NCBI RefSeq assembly: GCF_007988905.1
Contig: NZ_BJVA01000004.1
Span: 124,001 to 188,000, forward strand
DNA: 64,000 bases
From: Gluconobacter kanchanaburiensis NBRC 103587
GTDB lineage: Bacteria > Pseudomonadota > Alphaproteobacteria > Acetobacterales > Acetobacteraceae
Reading direction: 5' to 3'
Shown: in pieces, positions 16,800 to 25,694 of the stretch
Numbering within the stretch: the first letter of the stretch is position 1
Layout of the letters: every line of letters starts with the position of its first letter
Program-made: the position numbers and the translations under genes
The notes under the pieces: generated by a model
What the model was told of the DNA's origin: nothing
The model's input: only the letters and a program-made list of their open reading frames with translations
The model's database searches: none

Positions 16800-17552
16800 T
16801 CAGGGGTTTGTCAGGTCCACAGAGTTATCCACAGGATCTCGGGGCAAAGCATGGGTTGTGCACAGGTCGTCCCACGCGCTCTCCAGTCCCTTCGTGAAGG
16901 CCCTGCGTTCCTGTTCGACGGGAAGGGGGCGTCCGATGGCGACATGCAAAATTCCGGGACGTTTCAGCCATGGATTGCGGTCCCAGAACAGTCCGGAATC
17001 AGTAGCGACGGGTACAACGGGGGTATCGGCCTGCCGGGCGAGGGCGATGACGCCGGGCTGTATGGAAACGCGTTCGCCTGGTAGGGTTCGGGTGCCTTCG
17101 GGAAAGATGATAATCTGGCGGTTGTCGGCATGAGCGGCTTTTGTAGCCTGCATCATGTTGCGCAGGGCCTTCGGTCCGGCTTTCCGGTCAATGGCGATCA
17201 TGCCTGTCAGCAGGAGCATCGGACCGACCACGGGAATTCGGGTCAATTCGGATTTGACGATGTAATCAGGGCGATCAACGAGGGTCATCCAGATGAAGCC
17301 GTCGAAGAAGGACTGATGCTGGGACGCGATCAGCAACGGGCCGGATGGCAGGTTTTCGCGCCCTGTAATCTCGATGCGCACGGAGCAGATGCGGCAAAAT
17401 CCGGCCAGAACCAGTCTTGCCCAGAGTTTGGCGTAGGAAAGAGCCAGATCCTGTCGTTTCATGAGACGGATCGGAATGGTTCCGAAGCCCATGAACAGGG
17501 TGATCCAGAAGAGATAAAGATTGAACAGGACGCCGCGCAGAATGCTCATCAT
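16800..17552 (-). CDS. plsC: 1-acyl-sn-glycerol-3-phosphate acyltransferase
   Basis: A 250-residue membrane-associated acyltransferase that makes phosphatidic acid. The acyltransferase motif I is HQSFFD, motif III is FPEGTRT, and VPVVPVATDS resembles motif IV. An N-terminal hydrophobic stretch (LYLFWITLFMGFG) anchors it. The start is placed at the ATGATG (17549-17552) because the longer frame begins at TTG with no ribosome site. It is the last gene of the ftsE-ftsX-ydcF-plsC group. Confidence 0.92.
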   Translation of the reverse strand: MMSILRGVLFNLYLFWITLFMGFGTIPIRLMKRQDLALSYAKLWARLVLAGFCRICSVRIEITGRENLPSGPLLIASQHQSFFDGFIWMTLVDRPDYIVKSELTRIPVVGPMLLLTGMIAIDRKAGPKALRNMMQATKAAHADNRQIIIFPEGTRTLPGERVSIQPGVIALARQADTPVVPVATDSGLFWDRNPWLKRPGILHVAIGRPLPVEQERRAFTKGLESAWDDLCTTHALPRDPVDNSVDLTNP

Positions 17553-17594
17553 GTCTGTCTGAACACCAGAAAAGACTTGCGGGCACAAGGTCTG

Positions 17595-18188
17595 TCACAT
17601 GCCGCCCAGCCCGTCGCGGCCATCAGGGAGACCGGTTATGGCACATAGTCCGGCGCCGAGAAGCTTGTTGTATTCGCGGAACATCAACAACACGGTTCGG
17701 CGTGACAGGGGGGCCTGAAGGGCGAGGGGAACGACCGGAGAGGAAACCAGTGCCAGATCCGGTGCGACGCGATGGATTTCAAGAATGGCGCGCCGGATAT
17801 GGTAGCCCGAAGTGACGATCAGCAGTCGGTGAAGGTGGTTGTCCTGTGCCCATTGCGCGGTTTCATGGGCGTTACCAATGGTACTGGTCGCACGGCGGCC
17901 TAACGTAATTCGGCCTGCCAGAGCGGAGGAACCTGAAGACTGCTGGCCACGCAGTAGATTCTGAAGCGTGACATGGGGTCCGACGCCGGAAATCAGAAGC
18001 AAATGTCCATATCCGCCTCTGAGGAGAGCAATGGCGGTATCCACACGCTGTTCGCCCCCCGTCAGCGCAACAATTCCATCACAGACGGTGGCTGGCGCCG
18101 GAGCTTTCCGGGCATCCTGAATGAACCATACGAAACCTGCCAGCCACAGGATTCCCAGTGTCAGACATGTCCGGAGCACGGGCTTCAT
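17595..18188 (-). CDS. YdcF/SanA-like DUF218 membrane protein
   Basis: A 197-residue protein with an N-terminal membrane helix (TLGILWLAGFVWFI) and a periplasmic DUF218 domain. IVALTGGEQRVDTAIALL, LLISGVG and VTSGYHIRRA are the conserved stretches of the family, linked to envelope or sugar-lipid metabolism. The start at 18188 is chosen because it forms an ATGA overlap with ftsX; a longer frame begins 48 bases upstream. Confidence 0.85.
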   Translation of the reverse strand: MKPVLRTCLTLGILWLAGFVWFIQDARKAPAPATVCDGIVALTGGEQRVDTAIALLRGGYGHLLLISGVGPHVTLQNLLRGQQSSGSSALAGRITLGRRATSTIGNAHETAQWAQDNHLHRLLIVTSGYHIRRAILEIHRVAPDLALVSSPVVPLALQAPLSRRTVLLMFREYNKLLGAGLCAITGLPDGRDGLGGM

Positions 18189-19102
18189 GGCAGGCGGCGG
18201 AGCCATACGAGGACGACTGTTTGTGCGGTCATCCATCCAAGACAGGCGGCAATCAGGGGGAGACTTGCAAGTTGTTCCAGAAGACCTTGTGGCAGGACGT
18301 CGAGGGTCGTCCAGAAACCCGCCAGAAGACCCTTTGCCTCTGTATGAATGGTGGTCGCGTAGCTGTGGGAAAAGGGGGCCAGCTTTCGCGCGAGAATACT
18401 GAGAACAGGGCTCAGGAATACCAGTCCGGTGATGGCTCCGGAAAAACTCAGGAGCCCGGCCCGTCCGGCGATTGTGCTCGAAATCGTTAAATCGCCTGCA
18501 CCGAGAAAGTGAACGATCTCGACGGCTTTGCGCTGCGCCATGACCGAACGGCGCACGGTCATGCCGATCGAGATTACGGCAATGGCGACGATGAGACCTA
18601 CAGCCAGCCAGGCACAGGCCACAAGGCTGCTTCCAAGTCCATTCAGACGCGTTCCCCAGCGACGATCCTCCTCAACGATTGCTTCAGGAAGCGTTGCATG
18701 CACGAGCGCGCCGAGGTCAGACGTTCCCGCATGGGCGACAATCAGCACCACGGGAAGGGAAAGTCCGGGTAGAGGATCTTTTTGTGATCCGGTATCCGAT
18801 GACCCGTTCCCCAACCACGGGGCGAGAAGAGTCTGTACCTGAGAAGGTGAAAGCACCCGGACTGCCGTGACACTCGGGACTTTGTGAAGAGCTTCCGCTA
18901 GGGACTGGAGGCGCTCTTCGAGCCGTGGCGTATCGGACGCGATCTCGATCGTCGTGTCGTTGCGGGCAGCGCTGGCCCAGCTTCGCGCGAGGGTCTGCAC
19001 TCCTGTCAGTCCGGCAAGAGCCAGGCCTGCCAGAAGGGTCATGAGGGCCACGAGCAGCGGAAGGCTGCCGGAGCGCAGTCCCGGGGAGACAGGCGCACTC
19101 AC
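18185..19102 (-). CDS. ftsX: Cell division protein FtsX
   Basis: A 305-residue membrane protein with an N-terminal helix, a periplasmic domain of about 120 residues, and three C-terminal helices, as in FtsX. AEQRKAVEIVHFLGA-like text (MAQRKAVEIVHFLGAGD) is the coupling helix that contacts FtsE. It starts at GTG in a four-base overlap with ftsE. The FtsEX pair regulates cell-wall hydrolases at division. Confidence 0.92.
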   Translation of the reverse strand: MSAPVSPGLRSGSLPLLVALMTLLAGLALAGLTGVQTLARSWASAARNDTTIEIASDTPRLEERLQSLAEALHKVPSVTAVRVLSPSQVQTLLAPWLGNGSSDTGSQKDPLPGLSLPVVLIVAHAGTSDLGALVHATLPEAIVEEDRRWGTRLNGLGSSLVACAWLAVGLIVAIAVISIGMTVRRSVMAQRKAVEIVHFLGAGDLTISSTIAGRAGLLSFSGAITGLVFLSPVLSILARKLAPFSHSYATTIHTEAKGLLAGFWTTLDVLPQGLLEQLASLPLIAACLGWMTAQTVVLVWLRRLP

Positions 19103-19821
19103 GACTGTTCACCGGAAGGGCGTATGGCGAAACTGTCCTGAATCTGCGGATCTGCGGTGAGAGTGCCGTCACGCACGATAATGGAACGCGCCGGAGCTTC
19201 GCGGACCAGAGCCTCGTTATGGGTGGCGACGATGACAGTGGTGCCCATGTCCACCAGTTCCTGAAAGGTCCCCAGAAGACGCCGGGCCTGTGCATCTTCA
19301 AGGGCATTCGTAGGCTCATCGGCCAGAAGAAGCTCGGGTCTCCCGATCAGTGCGCGGGCGATTGCAGCGCGCTGCTGCTCCCCGCCCGACAGACTACCGG
19401 GACGTTTATCGGCAAGATGAGCGACGTCCAGCCATTCCAGCACGGCGAAGGCTTCCCGCCTCGTATCCCGCTCGGAAGCGCCGCGCAGTCTGAGGGGCAG
19501 CGCGACGTTATCGAATACGGTCCAGTCCCCGATCAGGCGGTAATCCTGGGGAACGAACCCGATCCTGCGTCTCAGGTTCCGAAGGGCTGCCCGACTGGTC
19601 CCTTTACTCGCGCCACGACCAATGGAAATGCCCAATATCTCCATCTGGCCTGCGGAAGGAGGTGTCTCAAGGGTCAGGAGTCGAAGCAGGCTGGATTTGC
19701 CAGCGCCCGAGGGGCCGAGCAGCCACCGGAACTCACCCTGCGGTACGGTGAGCGTTAGATTCTTCAGAATCGGCTGCCCCGTTCCGGGAGGCATCGTTGA
19801 GACATTCAGCAGGCGGATCAT
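19099..19821 (-). CDS. ftsE: Cell division ATP-binding protein FtsE
   Basis: A 240-residue ABC ATPase. The Walker A is GPSGAGKSS near residue 36, the Q-loop is FVPQDYRLI, the signature is LSGGEQQR near 145, and the Walker B is LLLADEPTNAL. It energises FtsX. It is the first gene of the operon, and a 124-base AT-rich gap separates it from the divergent zinc-ribbon gene. Confidence 0.93.
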   Translation of the reverse strand: MIRLLNVSTMPPGTGQPILKNLTLTVPQGEFRWLLGPSGAGKSSLLRLLTLETPPSAGQMEILGISIGRGASKGTSRAALRNLRRRIGFVPQDYRLIGDWTVFDNVALPLRLRGASERDTRREAFAVLEWLDVAHLADKRPGSLSGGEQQRAAIARALIGRPELLLADEPTNALEDAQARRLLGTFQELVDMGTTVIVATHNEALVREAPARSIIVRDGTLTADPQIQDSFAIRPSGEQS

Positions 19822-19945
19822 GATGTTTTCATTAGAAATACAGGCAATTTATTAACCATTTAATAACGATCTTCTCGTCATAAAGAGACCGCCGTATGGG
19901 TCAGGCTATTCTGGATTGAAGCCGACTGTCGAAGGGATTGATTGA

Positions 19946-20461
19946 ATGCGCTTTGAATGCCCTCACTGTCATGCAGTTTTTGAGGTTCCGGAGGCACGGG
20001 CAAAAGGGGTCAAACGGTTGCGTTGTGCCAATTGTGGAGACAGTTGGGATTTTGTGTCGCAGGCAGCGGATCCTGTGGCGCATTCCGAAAATCCTCTGGA
20101 CGCCAGAAGCGATGCCTCTGCCGACATACCTGCTGAGTTCAAAGTTCCGGACGAAGAAAGCAGAGAGATGCCGATTGTTGCGGAAGTGGTGGGTGCCCCA
20201 GGGGAGGCGAGGGCGTGGACGATCGGTCATGTGGCGAGCCGCAATGCCACGAGTCGGTCTGCGGTGCTGCACTCTCGCTCGGCGGGAGATCTCCAGGCGC
20301 AGACGGCTGACAATAGTCCGGCGATGATCGGATCCACGGCGGCGTGGGCAGCAGCATGGGGGGGCAGCCTTGTGCTCGCGGGATTAGGTCTTGCAAGCAT
20401 TTACTACTGTGTGGGCGTGGGATTTTTCAGCGCTCTGCCGGGGATCGGGCATCTGTCCTGA
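19946..20461 (+). CDS. MJ0042-type zinc-ribbon membrane protein
   Basis: A 171-residue protein. The N-terminal zinc ribbon has CPHC at 5-8 and CANC at 27-30. A low-complexity polar linker follows, and a single membrane segment lies near residues 135-158. Such zinc-ribbon proteins sit opposite ftsE in many alphaproteobacteria, where their role is not established. It probably has its own promoter in the shared gap with ftsE. Confidence 0.75.
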   Translation: MRFECPHCHAVFEVPEARAKGVKRLRCANCGDSWDFVSQAADPVAHSENPLDARSDASADIPAEFKVPDEESREMPIVAEVVGAPGEARAWTIGHVASRNATSRSAVLHSRSAGDLQAQTADNSPAMIGSTAAWAAAWGGSLVLAGLGLASIYYCVGVGFFSALPGIGHLS

Positions 20462-20473
20462 TCCCGAAGGGCT

Positions 20474-20884
20474 TCACATGTTGCGGGCTGACAGTGCCGA
20501 GACCGTTGCCCCGACAGCTGCGATGACCATGAGAATGATGCCGTCAAAAATTAGTGAACCCGGCGTGATCAGATGACTTCCGATTTGCAGATGGTTCGGC
20601 AGTGTTCCGGCGACATGATTCATGATGTCCCGGGCCTGAGGATCGGCGCTGGCGGCACTTGTTGTGATCGCGTTGACGATATGGGGAAGAATGGACCAGC
20701 CTAGCCCAAGGATTAGCAGCAGGGGCGCGAGAAGTTCAGCGACCTGCTGCGCCAGATAAAAGGCGAAATAGCAGACTGACCAGATACCTGTTCTGATCAT
20801 GGACGATACCGTAAAAGATGAATCGGTGCGGTTTCTGCTGCCGAGAAGACGGTCCGTAATATGGGGAGGCGGCTGCATGTCCAT
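20474..20884 (-). CDS. Hypothetical membrane protein
   Basis: A 136-residue protein I do not recognise. Two hydrophobic stretches are visible, AELLAPLLLILGLGWSILPHI in the middle and IFDGIILMVIAAVGATVSAL at the end. The start at 20884 (MDMQPPP) follows TGGAAG with good spacing; an alternative GTG lies at 20953. It converges with the zinc-ribbon gene (12 bases between stops). Confidence 0.6.
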   Translation of the reverse strand: MDMQPPPHITDRLLGSRNRTDSSFTVSSMIRTGIWSVCYFAFYLAQQVAELLAPLLLILGLGWSILPHIVNAITTSAASADPQARDIMNHVAGTLPNHLQIGSHLITPGSLIFDGIILMVIAAVGATVSALSARNM

Positions 20885-21001
20885 AGATATGGCTTCCAGT
20901 GGTCCGGCAACGGGAGTTAATCTTCGTCCCTCTATGACGGACGAGTGGGTCACTCCGGACTAGCTGCAAGAGATCGCCAATGCAAACTTTCCCGTATCGC
21001 C

Positions 21002-22822
21002 ATGCCGTTTCCTGAGTTCGAACTGCCTGTAGTCACGCCTGACATGCCTCGTGTTGTGCTTGTGGAACCGGATTGCGAGCACGCGCGCCGGATCGCGCAG
21101 GTGCTGGTCAAGGAAGGTTTTGCCCTGACCTGCGCGATGAGCGGCGAAGAAGGCCTCGTGACCATTGAGGAAACGATGCCCGATCTCGTTGTCGCCTGTA
21201 CCGAATTGCCGGGCATGAGCGGCGGCCAGCTTGCGCGACGCCTCAGGCTTGATGCGTTGACCCGCAATATTCCCATTTTGATGCTGACCGAGGATGCGTC
21301 GCCAGGGGCGGAGCGCGAAGGGCTGGAGAGCGGGGCGGATGCCTATATCTCCAAATCGGCGCATCCCGATCTTATGGTTCTTCGGATGCGGGCTCTGCTG
21401 CGTGAGGGGCCGGAACTGCTTCAGGTCGATGAAGCTTCACGCCTGCGTCGGGCGAGGATTGTGATTGTCAATTCTCCACGGGACGACGAAGACGAAGACG
21501 AGAGTGTCGAGGATGTGCCGGAGACGACTCTCGGCGAACTGCTCTGGCGGGACGGTCACACTGTCACATCCATTGAACGTTCCGACGATCTGATCGAGGG
21601 AGGATGGCTGCGGGGTGCGGATAGCCCGGACTGTCTTGTGCTTGATCTGGGAAGCGGGGATGAGGATCTTAAATTCTGCCGTTTGCTGGATGCAAGAAGA
21701 CAGGCTGTGCTGGAGGCCGGTGGAATTCCTTTTCGGACTCTGGGGATCGTGGAAGCGTCCCGTTTCAGGCGCCAGTCGTCCGGTGAGTTTTTTGAAGCAG
21801 GCATTGACGACCTTGTACCCAGCGACATCGCTCTGGAAGCGCTGGCCATGCGGATCCGGACGTTGGCGCAACGGCGTATGGCGCAGGACGAGTTCCGTCA
21901 GCAGGAAATCGAACGGCAGCAGAGCGCCCTGACGCTCGAGGCCGCCCGTGCTAAGGCGGAAATGGCCGAAGCACTGGCGCAGGCCAATATGGAGCTGGCA
22001 CGAACAAATGAGCGTCTGCTTCAGGCACAGTCCAAACTTGTCCAGACTGCCAAGATGGCATCTCTGGGGGAACTGGTTGCCGGTATTGCCCATGAAATCA
22101 ATAACCCCCTGGCCTTTACGATTGCCCACGCTGATACGGTAACGCGGACGTTGCGGCGGCTACAGGGTGTGAACGCTTCGGACGAGGCGATGTCGCTGAC
22201 GAAGAAGGGCATGTCCAGACTGGAGTCCATGAAGCTCGGTCTTCAGCGGATCCAGAACCTTGTCCTGAGCCTGCGGCGATTTTCGCGGTTGGACGAGAGT
22301 TCGTTTCAGAAAGTCGACGTGCCCGCCGCTCTGGATACGGCGCTTGCGTTGCTGGCTCATAAACTTGGACCGGGGATCGTGGTCCGGAAGGACTTGCAGG
22401 CGCCCGCTGAGCTTGTCTGTCAGCCGGCATTTCTCAATCAGGTCGTCATGAACATCATATCGAATGCGGCAGATGCACTGGCTGATACCGCTGCGGAGGG
22501 AGAAGTAGTGCGGGGGCAGATCGTCATCACATCCCGTCTTGAGCACGGACGGTATGTGATGAGCGTGAGCGATGACGGTCCAGGTCTGCCACATGAGCTC
22601 AGGATCCGGATCTTTGATCCGTTCTTTACAACCAAGCCTGTAGGAACGGGTACCGGACTGGGTCTTGCCATTGCTTACAGCGTCATGGAGGCGCATGACG
22701 GTACCATTGAGGTCACGGATGCCAATCTGCCAGGTGGTCTGGGGGTCGGAGCGTGTTTCCGGCTCAGTCTGCCTGTGCGTATGACAGAGGAGGGGCCGGT
22801 GGCGACCGGTCGCGCAGCATGA
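21002..22822 (+). CDS. Sensor histidine kinase with N-terminal pseudo-receiver
   Basis: A 606-residue cytosolic kinase. Residues 18-130 form a receiver-like domain in which the phosphoacceptor Asp is replaced by Cys66 (DLVVACTELPGMSG), while Lys118 remains. A second receiver-like part with Asp215 covers about 151-290. A coiled coil spans 293-350, then HisKA with His364 in GIAHEINNP, and an ATPase domain with VSDDGPGLP and GTGTGLGL. No membrane segment or sensor domain is seen. It overlaps the next kinase gene by ATGA. Confidence 0.88.
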   Translation: MPFPEFELPVVTPDMPRVVLVEPDCEHARRIAQVLVKEGFALTCAMSGEEGLVTIEETMPDLVVACTELPGMSGGQLARRLRLDALTRNIPILMLTEDASPGAEREGLESGADAYISKSAHPDLMVLRMRALLREGPELLQVDEASRLRRARIVIVNSPRDDEDEDESVEDVPETTLGELLWRDGHTVTSIERSDDLIEGGWLRGADSPDCLVLDLGSGDEDLKFCRLLDARRQAVLEAGGIPFRTLGIVEASRFRRQSSGEFFEAGIDDLVPSDIALEALAMRIRTLAQRRMAQDEFRQQEIERQQSALTLEAARAKAEMAEALAQANMELARTNERLLQAQSKLVQTAKMASLGELVAGIAHEINNPLAFTIAHADTVTRTLRRLQGVNASDEAMSLTKKGMSRLESMKLGLQRIQNLVLSLRRFSRLDESSFQKVDVPAALDTALALLAHKLGPGIVVRKDLQAPAELVCQPAFLNQVVMNIISNAADALADTAAEGEVVRGQIVITSRLEHGRYVMSVSDDGPGLPHELRIRIFDPFFTTKPVGTGTGLGLAIAYSVMEAHDGTIEVTDANLPGGLGVGACFRLSLPVRMTEEGPVATGRAA

Positions 22823-24750
22823 CGTTCTGGAGCGCCAAGGGGCCATCGCGTCCTCTGATCCTGCTTGTCGATGATGAGGAGGAAATTCTCGTTGCCCTGA
22901 CAGATCTTCTCGAAGATCAGTATGAGATCCTTTCCACCACCGATCCTCTGCGTGCTCTTGATCTGCTGCGGGAGTATCGGGATGTTGCAACGATTATTTC
23001 CGATCAGAGAATGCCGGGGCTGACCGGCGATCAGCTGCTCATGCAGGCCAGGGCCTTCTCCGACGCACGCAGTATTCTGCTGACGGGTTATGCTGATTTG
23101 GAAGCCGTGGTTTCCGCGCTCAATCAGGGGCAGGTGCAGGCCTATGTGCACAAGCCCTGGGATTCGGATGCGCTGCGCTCGTTGGTTGGTGAAGTCACGC
23201 AGCACTGTCTTGCGCAACGTGCCCTGAGGACGGAGCAGGCTCTTCTTCGAGGGCTGATGGAAGCCCTGCCAATTGGACTGGTCTTCTCGGACGGCAACGG
23301 CCGTTGCATTCGCAGCAATGTCCGTGATGAGGCAGAGAATGGGGCGGCAAGCGAAGAGGGACATTTCCCGGAAGCGCTCCTGCCAGACGTCATCGCGATG
23401 CGTGAGAAGGTCCGACAGTCCGGGCATGACGAGCGGCTTGTTGGTGAGGTGCTGGCGGAAGAGGGGGGTAGAACGTCCACGCGCTGGCATGAACTGACCC
23501 GGCTGGCGCTTGCATGGCCGGAAGGGGCGTCTCATGCAGAGGCGTGGCAGGTCAGCATGGATCGCGACGTGACGTCACGGATTATCATGGAATCCAGGCT
23601 TCGGCAGACGGAAAAGCTTCAATCCCTGGGAACGCTGGCTGGGGGGATTGCACATGATTTTAACAATCTTCTGGCCGCAATTTCCGGGTCTCTGGAGTTG
23701 TTGGAAGATATTGCGGATCTGGATGAAGCCTCGCTGACGCTGCTTCGCAATGCCGCCGATTCAGCGCAGAGGGGGGCTGTTCTGACGCGCAGACTGCTCC
23801 AGTTCGGGCGGCCGCGGGAAGCCCGTCTGTCGACAGTTTCACTTCAGCAGTTGTTGCCCGGACTGACGGATCTTTTGCGTCAAAGTCTAAAAAAACGGGG
23901 TGCGCCCGCGTCTTCCGCGCCTTGTGCTCTCTGTATTGAGGATTTTCCGGCAGACCTGCCGCAGGTCTGGTCCGATGCGGATCAGCTTGAAATGGCGCTT
24001 TTGAACCTGTGTGTGAATGCCCGCGATGCCATGGCGGATGGCGGGACCGTGCGTGTCAGTGTTCATGTCGTCGAACAGAAGCGAAGCGATCTTCCATCCG
24101 AATGTTGCCCGGACAAGGCTGTTGCGATCATTGTCACGGACGAGGGGGCGGGCATGTCTGCGGATGTCGCTGCCCGGATTTTTGATCCGTTTTTCACGAC
24201 CAAGGACGTGGGGCGGGGAACAGGGCTTGGGTTGTCCAGCGTTTATGGATTTCTTAGCCGGAGCTACGGTGAGATCATTGTGGACAGTGTCGTTGGCGAA
24301 GGAACGCGAATGACGATGCTGGTGCCTGTGGCGCGCGCAGGTATGCGTCAGGAGAAGCTGTTACAGGGCAGTTCAGGCCAGGTTGATCGTGCACTCCGGG
24401 TTCTCGTACTTGATGACGAGGCGTCTGTACGGATGGTGACGGCGGGTTTCCTGAGCCAGGATGGGCATAGTGTGACGGCTGTTGCGTCTCTTGAGAGTGC
24501 GTTGGAACGGATCGATCCGAAAGCGCCATATGATATGGCGATCGTGGATATGAGAATGCCCGATCACGATGGGTTGGCGAGTGCACGGGCACTTCTTGAG
24601 GTTCTTCCCGAACTGAAGGTTCTGTTTATCAGTGGTCACACCGATGATATGCCCGCTCCGGAAAATGGCCTGCTGTTGCCTAAGCCTTTTACGCAGGAAG
24701 ATCTGCGCAGGGCGGTAGCTGGAACCATGCAAATTACCGACAGCCTTTAA
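22819..24750 (+). CDS. Hybrid histidine kinase with receivers at both ends
   Basis: A 643-residue cytosolic hybrid kinase. The N-terminal receiver has phosphoacceptor Asp62 (ISDQRMPGLTG) and the phrase HKPWD, as in HupR/RpfG-type receivers. A linker with PAS-like character covers 135-250. HisKA has His279 in GIAHDFNNLL, and the ATPase domain carries VTDEGAGM and GRGTGLGL. A C-terminal receiver has Asp577. The ATGA overlap with the preceding kinase suggests the two act in one phosphorelay. No DNA-binding output gene is adjacent. Confidence 0.9.
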   Translation: MTFWSAKGPSRPLILLVDDEEEILVALTDLLEDQYEILSTTDPLRALDLLREYRDVATIISDQRMPGLTGDQLLMQARAFSDARSILLTGYADLEAVVSALNQGQVQAYVHKPWDSDALRSLVGEVTQHCLAQRALRTEQALLRGLMEALPIGLVFSDGNGRCIRSNVRDEAENGAASEEGHFPEALLPDVIAMREKVRQSGHDERLVGEVLAEEGGRTSTRWHELTRLALAWPEGASHAEAWQVSMDRDVTSRIIMESRLRQTEKLQSLGTLAGGIAHDFNNLLAAISGSLELLEDIADLDEASLTLLRNAADSAQRGAVLTRRLLQFGRPREARLSTVSLQQLLPGLTDLLRQSLKKRGAPASSAPCALCIEDFPADLPQVWSDADQLEMALLNLCVNARDAMADGGTVRVSVHVVEQKRSDLPSECCPDKAVAIIVTDEGAGMSADVAARIFDPFFTTKDVGRGTGLGLSSVYGFLSRSYGEIIVDSVVGEGTRMTMLVPVARAGMRQEKLLQGSSGQVDRALRVLVLDDEASVRMVTAGFLSQDGHSVTAVASLESALERIDPKAPYDMAIVDMRMPDHDGLASARALLEVLPELKVLFISGHTDDMPAPENGLLLPKPFTQEDLRRAVAGTMQITDSL

Positions 24751-24819
24751 AACGGGCTTGCGTAATCAGGGCTTGTTATCCGAAGCATCTCGCGATGTGT
24801 GTAAGGGAGTTTATGACGC

Positions 24820-25254
24820 GTGAATGACGCCTATCTCGTTCCGCAGGAAGACACGGCTGCGGCTGCCATCGCTGAAATCGAGGCAGAGCTGTCCCTGTTT
24901 GATGACTGGATGGAACGGTATCAGTACATCATTGAAATGGGGCGTAAACTGCCCTCTTTCCCGGAAGACTGGCAGGACGACATGCACAGGGTGCCTGGAT
25001 GCCAGAGTCAGGTCTGGCTGGAAGCCTTCGAGAGGGATGGGAAGCTGCTTTTTGCTGGTGCGTCCGATGCCGCAATCGTGCAGGGTCTCGTCGCGCTTTT
25101 GCTGCGCGTCTATTCCGGGCGTACGAAAGCGGAAATTCTGGGAACCAGCCCGATATTTCTGCACGAGATGGGACTGGTTAAAGCGCTGTCGACGAACCGG
25201 GGGAATGGTGTGGAGGCCATGGCTCAAGCCATTCAAAAGCGCGCGGCGTTGTAA
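24820..25254 (+). CDS. sufE: Cysteine desulfuration protein SufE
   Basis: A 144-residue protein that accepts sulfane sulfur from the SufS desulfurase for Fe-S cluster assembly. The reactive Cys sits in HRVPGCQSQVW, near residue 64. It starts at GTG 24820 after AAGGGA; a nearby ATG at 24813 is out of frame and stops at once. It stands apart from other suf genes and ends at a strong terminator. Confidence 0.92.
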   Translation: MNDAYLVPQEDTAAAAIAEIEAELSLFDDWMERYQYIIEMGRKLPSFPEDWQDDMHRVPGCQSQVWLEAFERDGKLLFAGASDAAIVQGLVALLLRVYSGRTKAEILGTSPIFLHEMGLVKALSTNRGNGVEAMAQAIQKRAAL

Positions 25255-25260
25255 AAACAG

Positions 25261-25290
25261 CCCCTGCCGTCAGATGTCGGCAGGGGTTTT
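25261..25290. terminator. Intrinsic terminator after sufE
   Basis: A nine-base-pair stem (CCCCTGCCG with CGGCAGGGG) with an eight-base loop is followed by TTTT. A-rich sequence before it suggests it also ends the convergent small secreted protein gene. Confidence 0.85.
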
Positions 25291-25300
25291 GCAACCGGTT

Positions 25301-25579
25301 TTACTGCGGATGATTTTCCGAAGCTGACGGGATCTTACCATCGGTTACGTTGTGTGGTGCCGTGGCTGAGGGGGCCGAGCCGGTCGTGGGGCCGGTTCCA
25401 GAAATAGCGGGCGGGCACTTGGTGAACTTGCCTTTTTTGTCTCGGCAGGGTTTTGGCTTCTGGGGTGCTTCGCATTTGGCGAATTTCCCCTTGTCATCGC
25501 GACAGGGTTTGGCGTGGGCAATCTGGGCACCGAGCGCCAGAATGGCAAGAGCAGCGACAGACAGGCGACGGAATGGCAT
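25301..25579 (-). CDS. Small secreted protein with twin PCRDxKGKFxKC motifs
   Basis: A 92-residue protein with a clear signal peptide (RLSVAALAILALGAQIAHA, cleavage near residue 23). The mature part holds the motif P-C-R-D-x-K-G-K-F-x-K-C twice, near residues 25-36 and 44-55, then a low-complexity Ser/Thr/Pro tail. Each motif has two Cys ten residues apart and a basic core, so paired disulfides in the periplasm are likely. I know no function for it. Confidence 0.7.
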   Translation of the reverse strand: MPFRRLSVAALAILALGAQIAHAKPCRDDKGKFAKCEAPQKPKPCRDKKGKFTKCPPAISGTGPTTGSAPSATAPHNVTDGKIPSASENHPQ

Positions 25580-25694
25580 GGGGATTCTCTCCAGTACTGT
25601 GACCCCTCCCTGTTATCGTAGGGCTTTGATCGGGCCTTTGCATTAGAATGCTATACGCCTTGATTGGAATGCAAGTTTCACAGCGTCGGGAACC

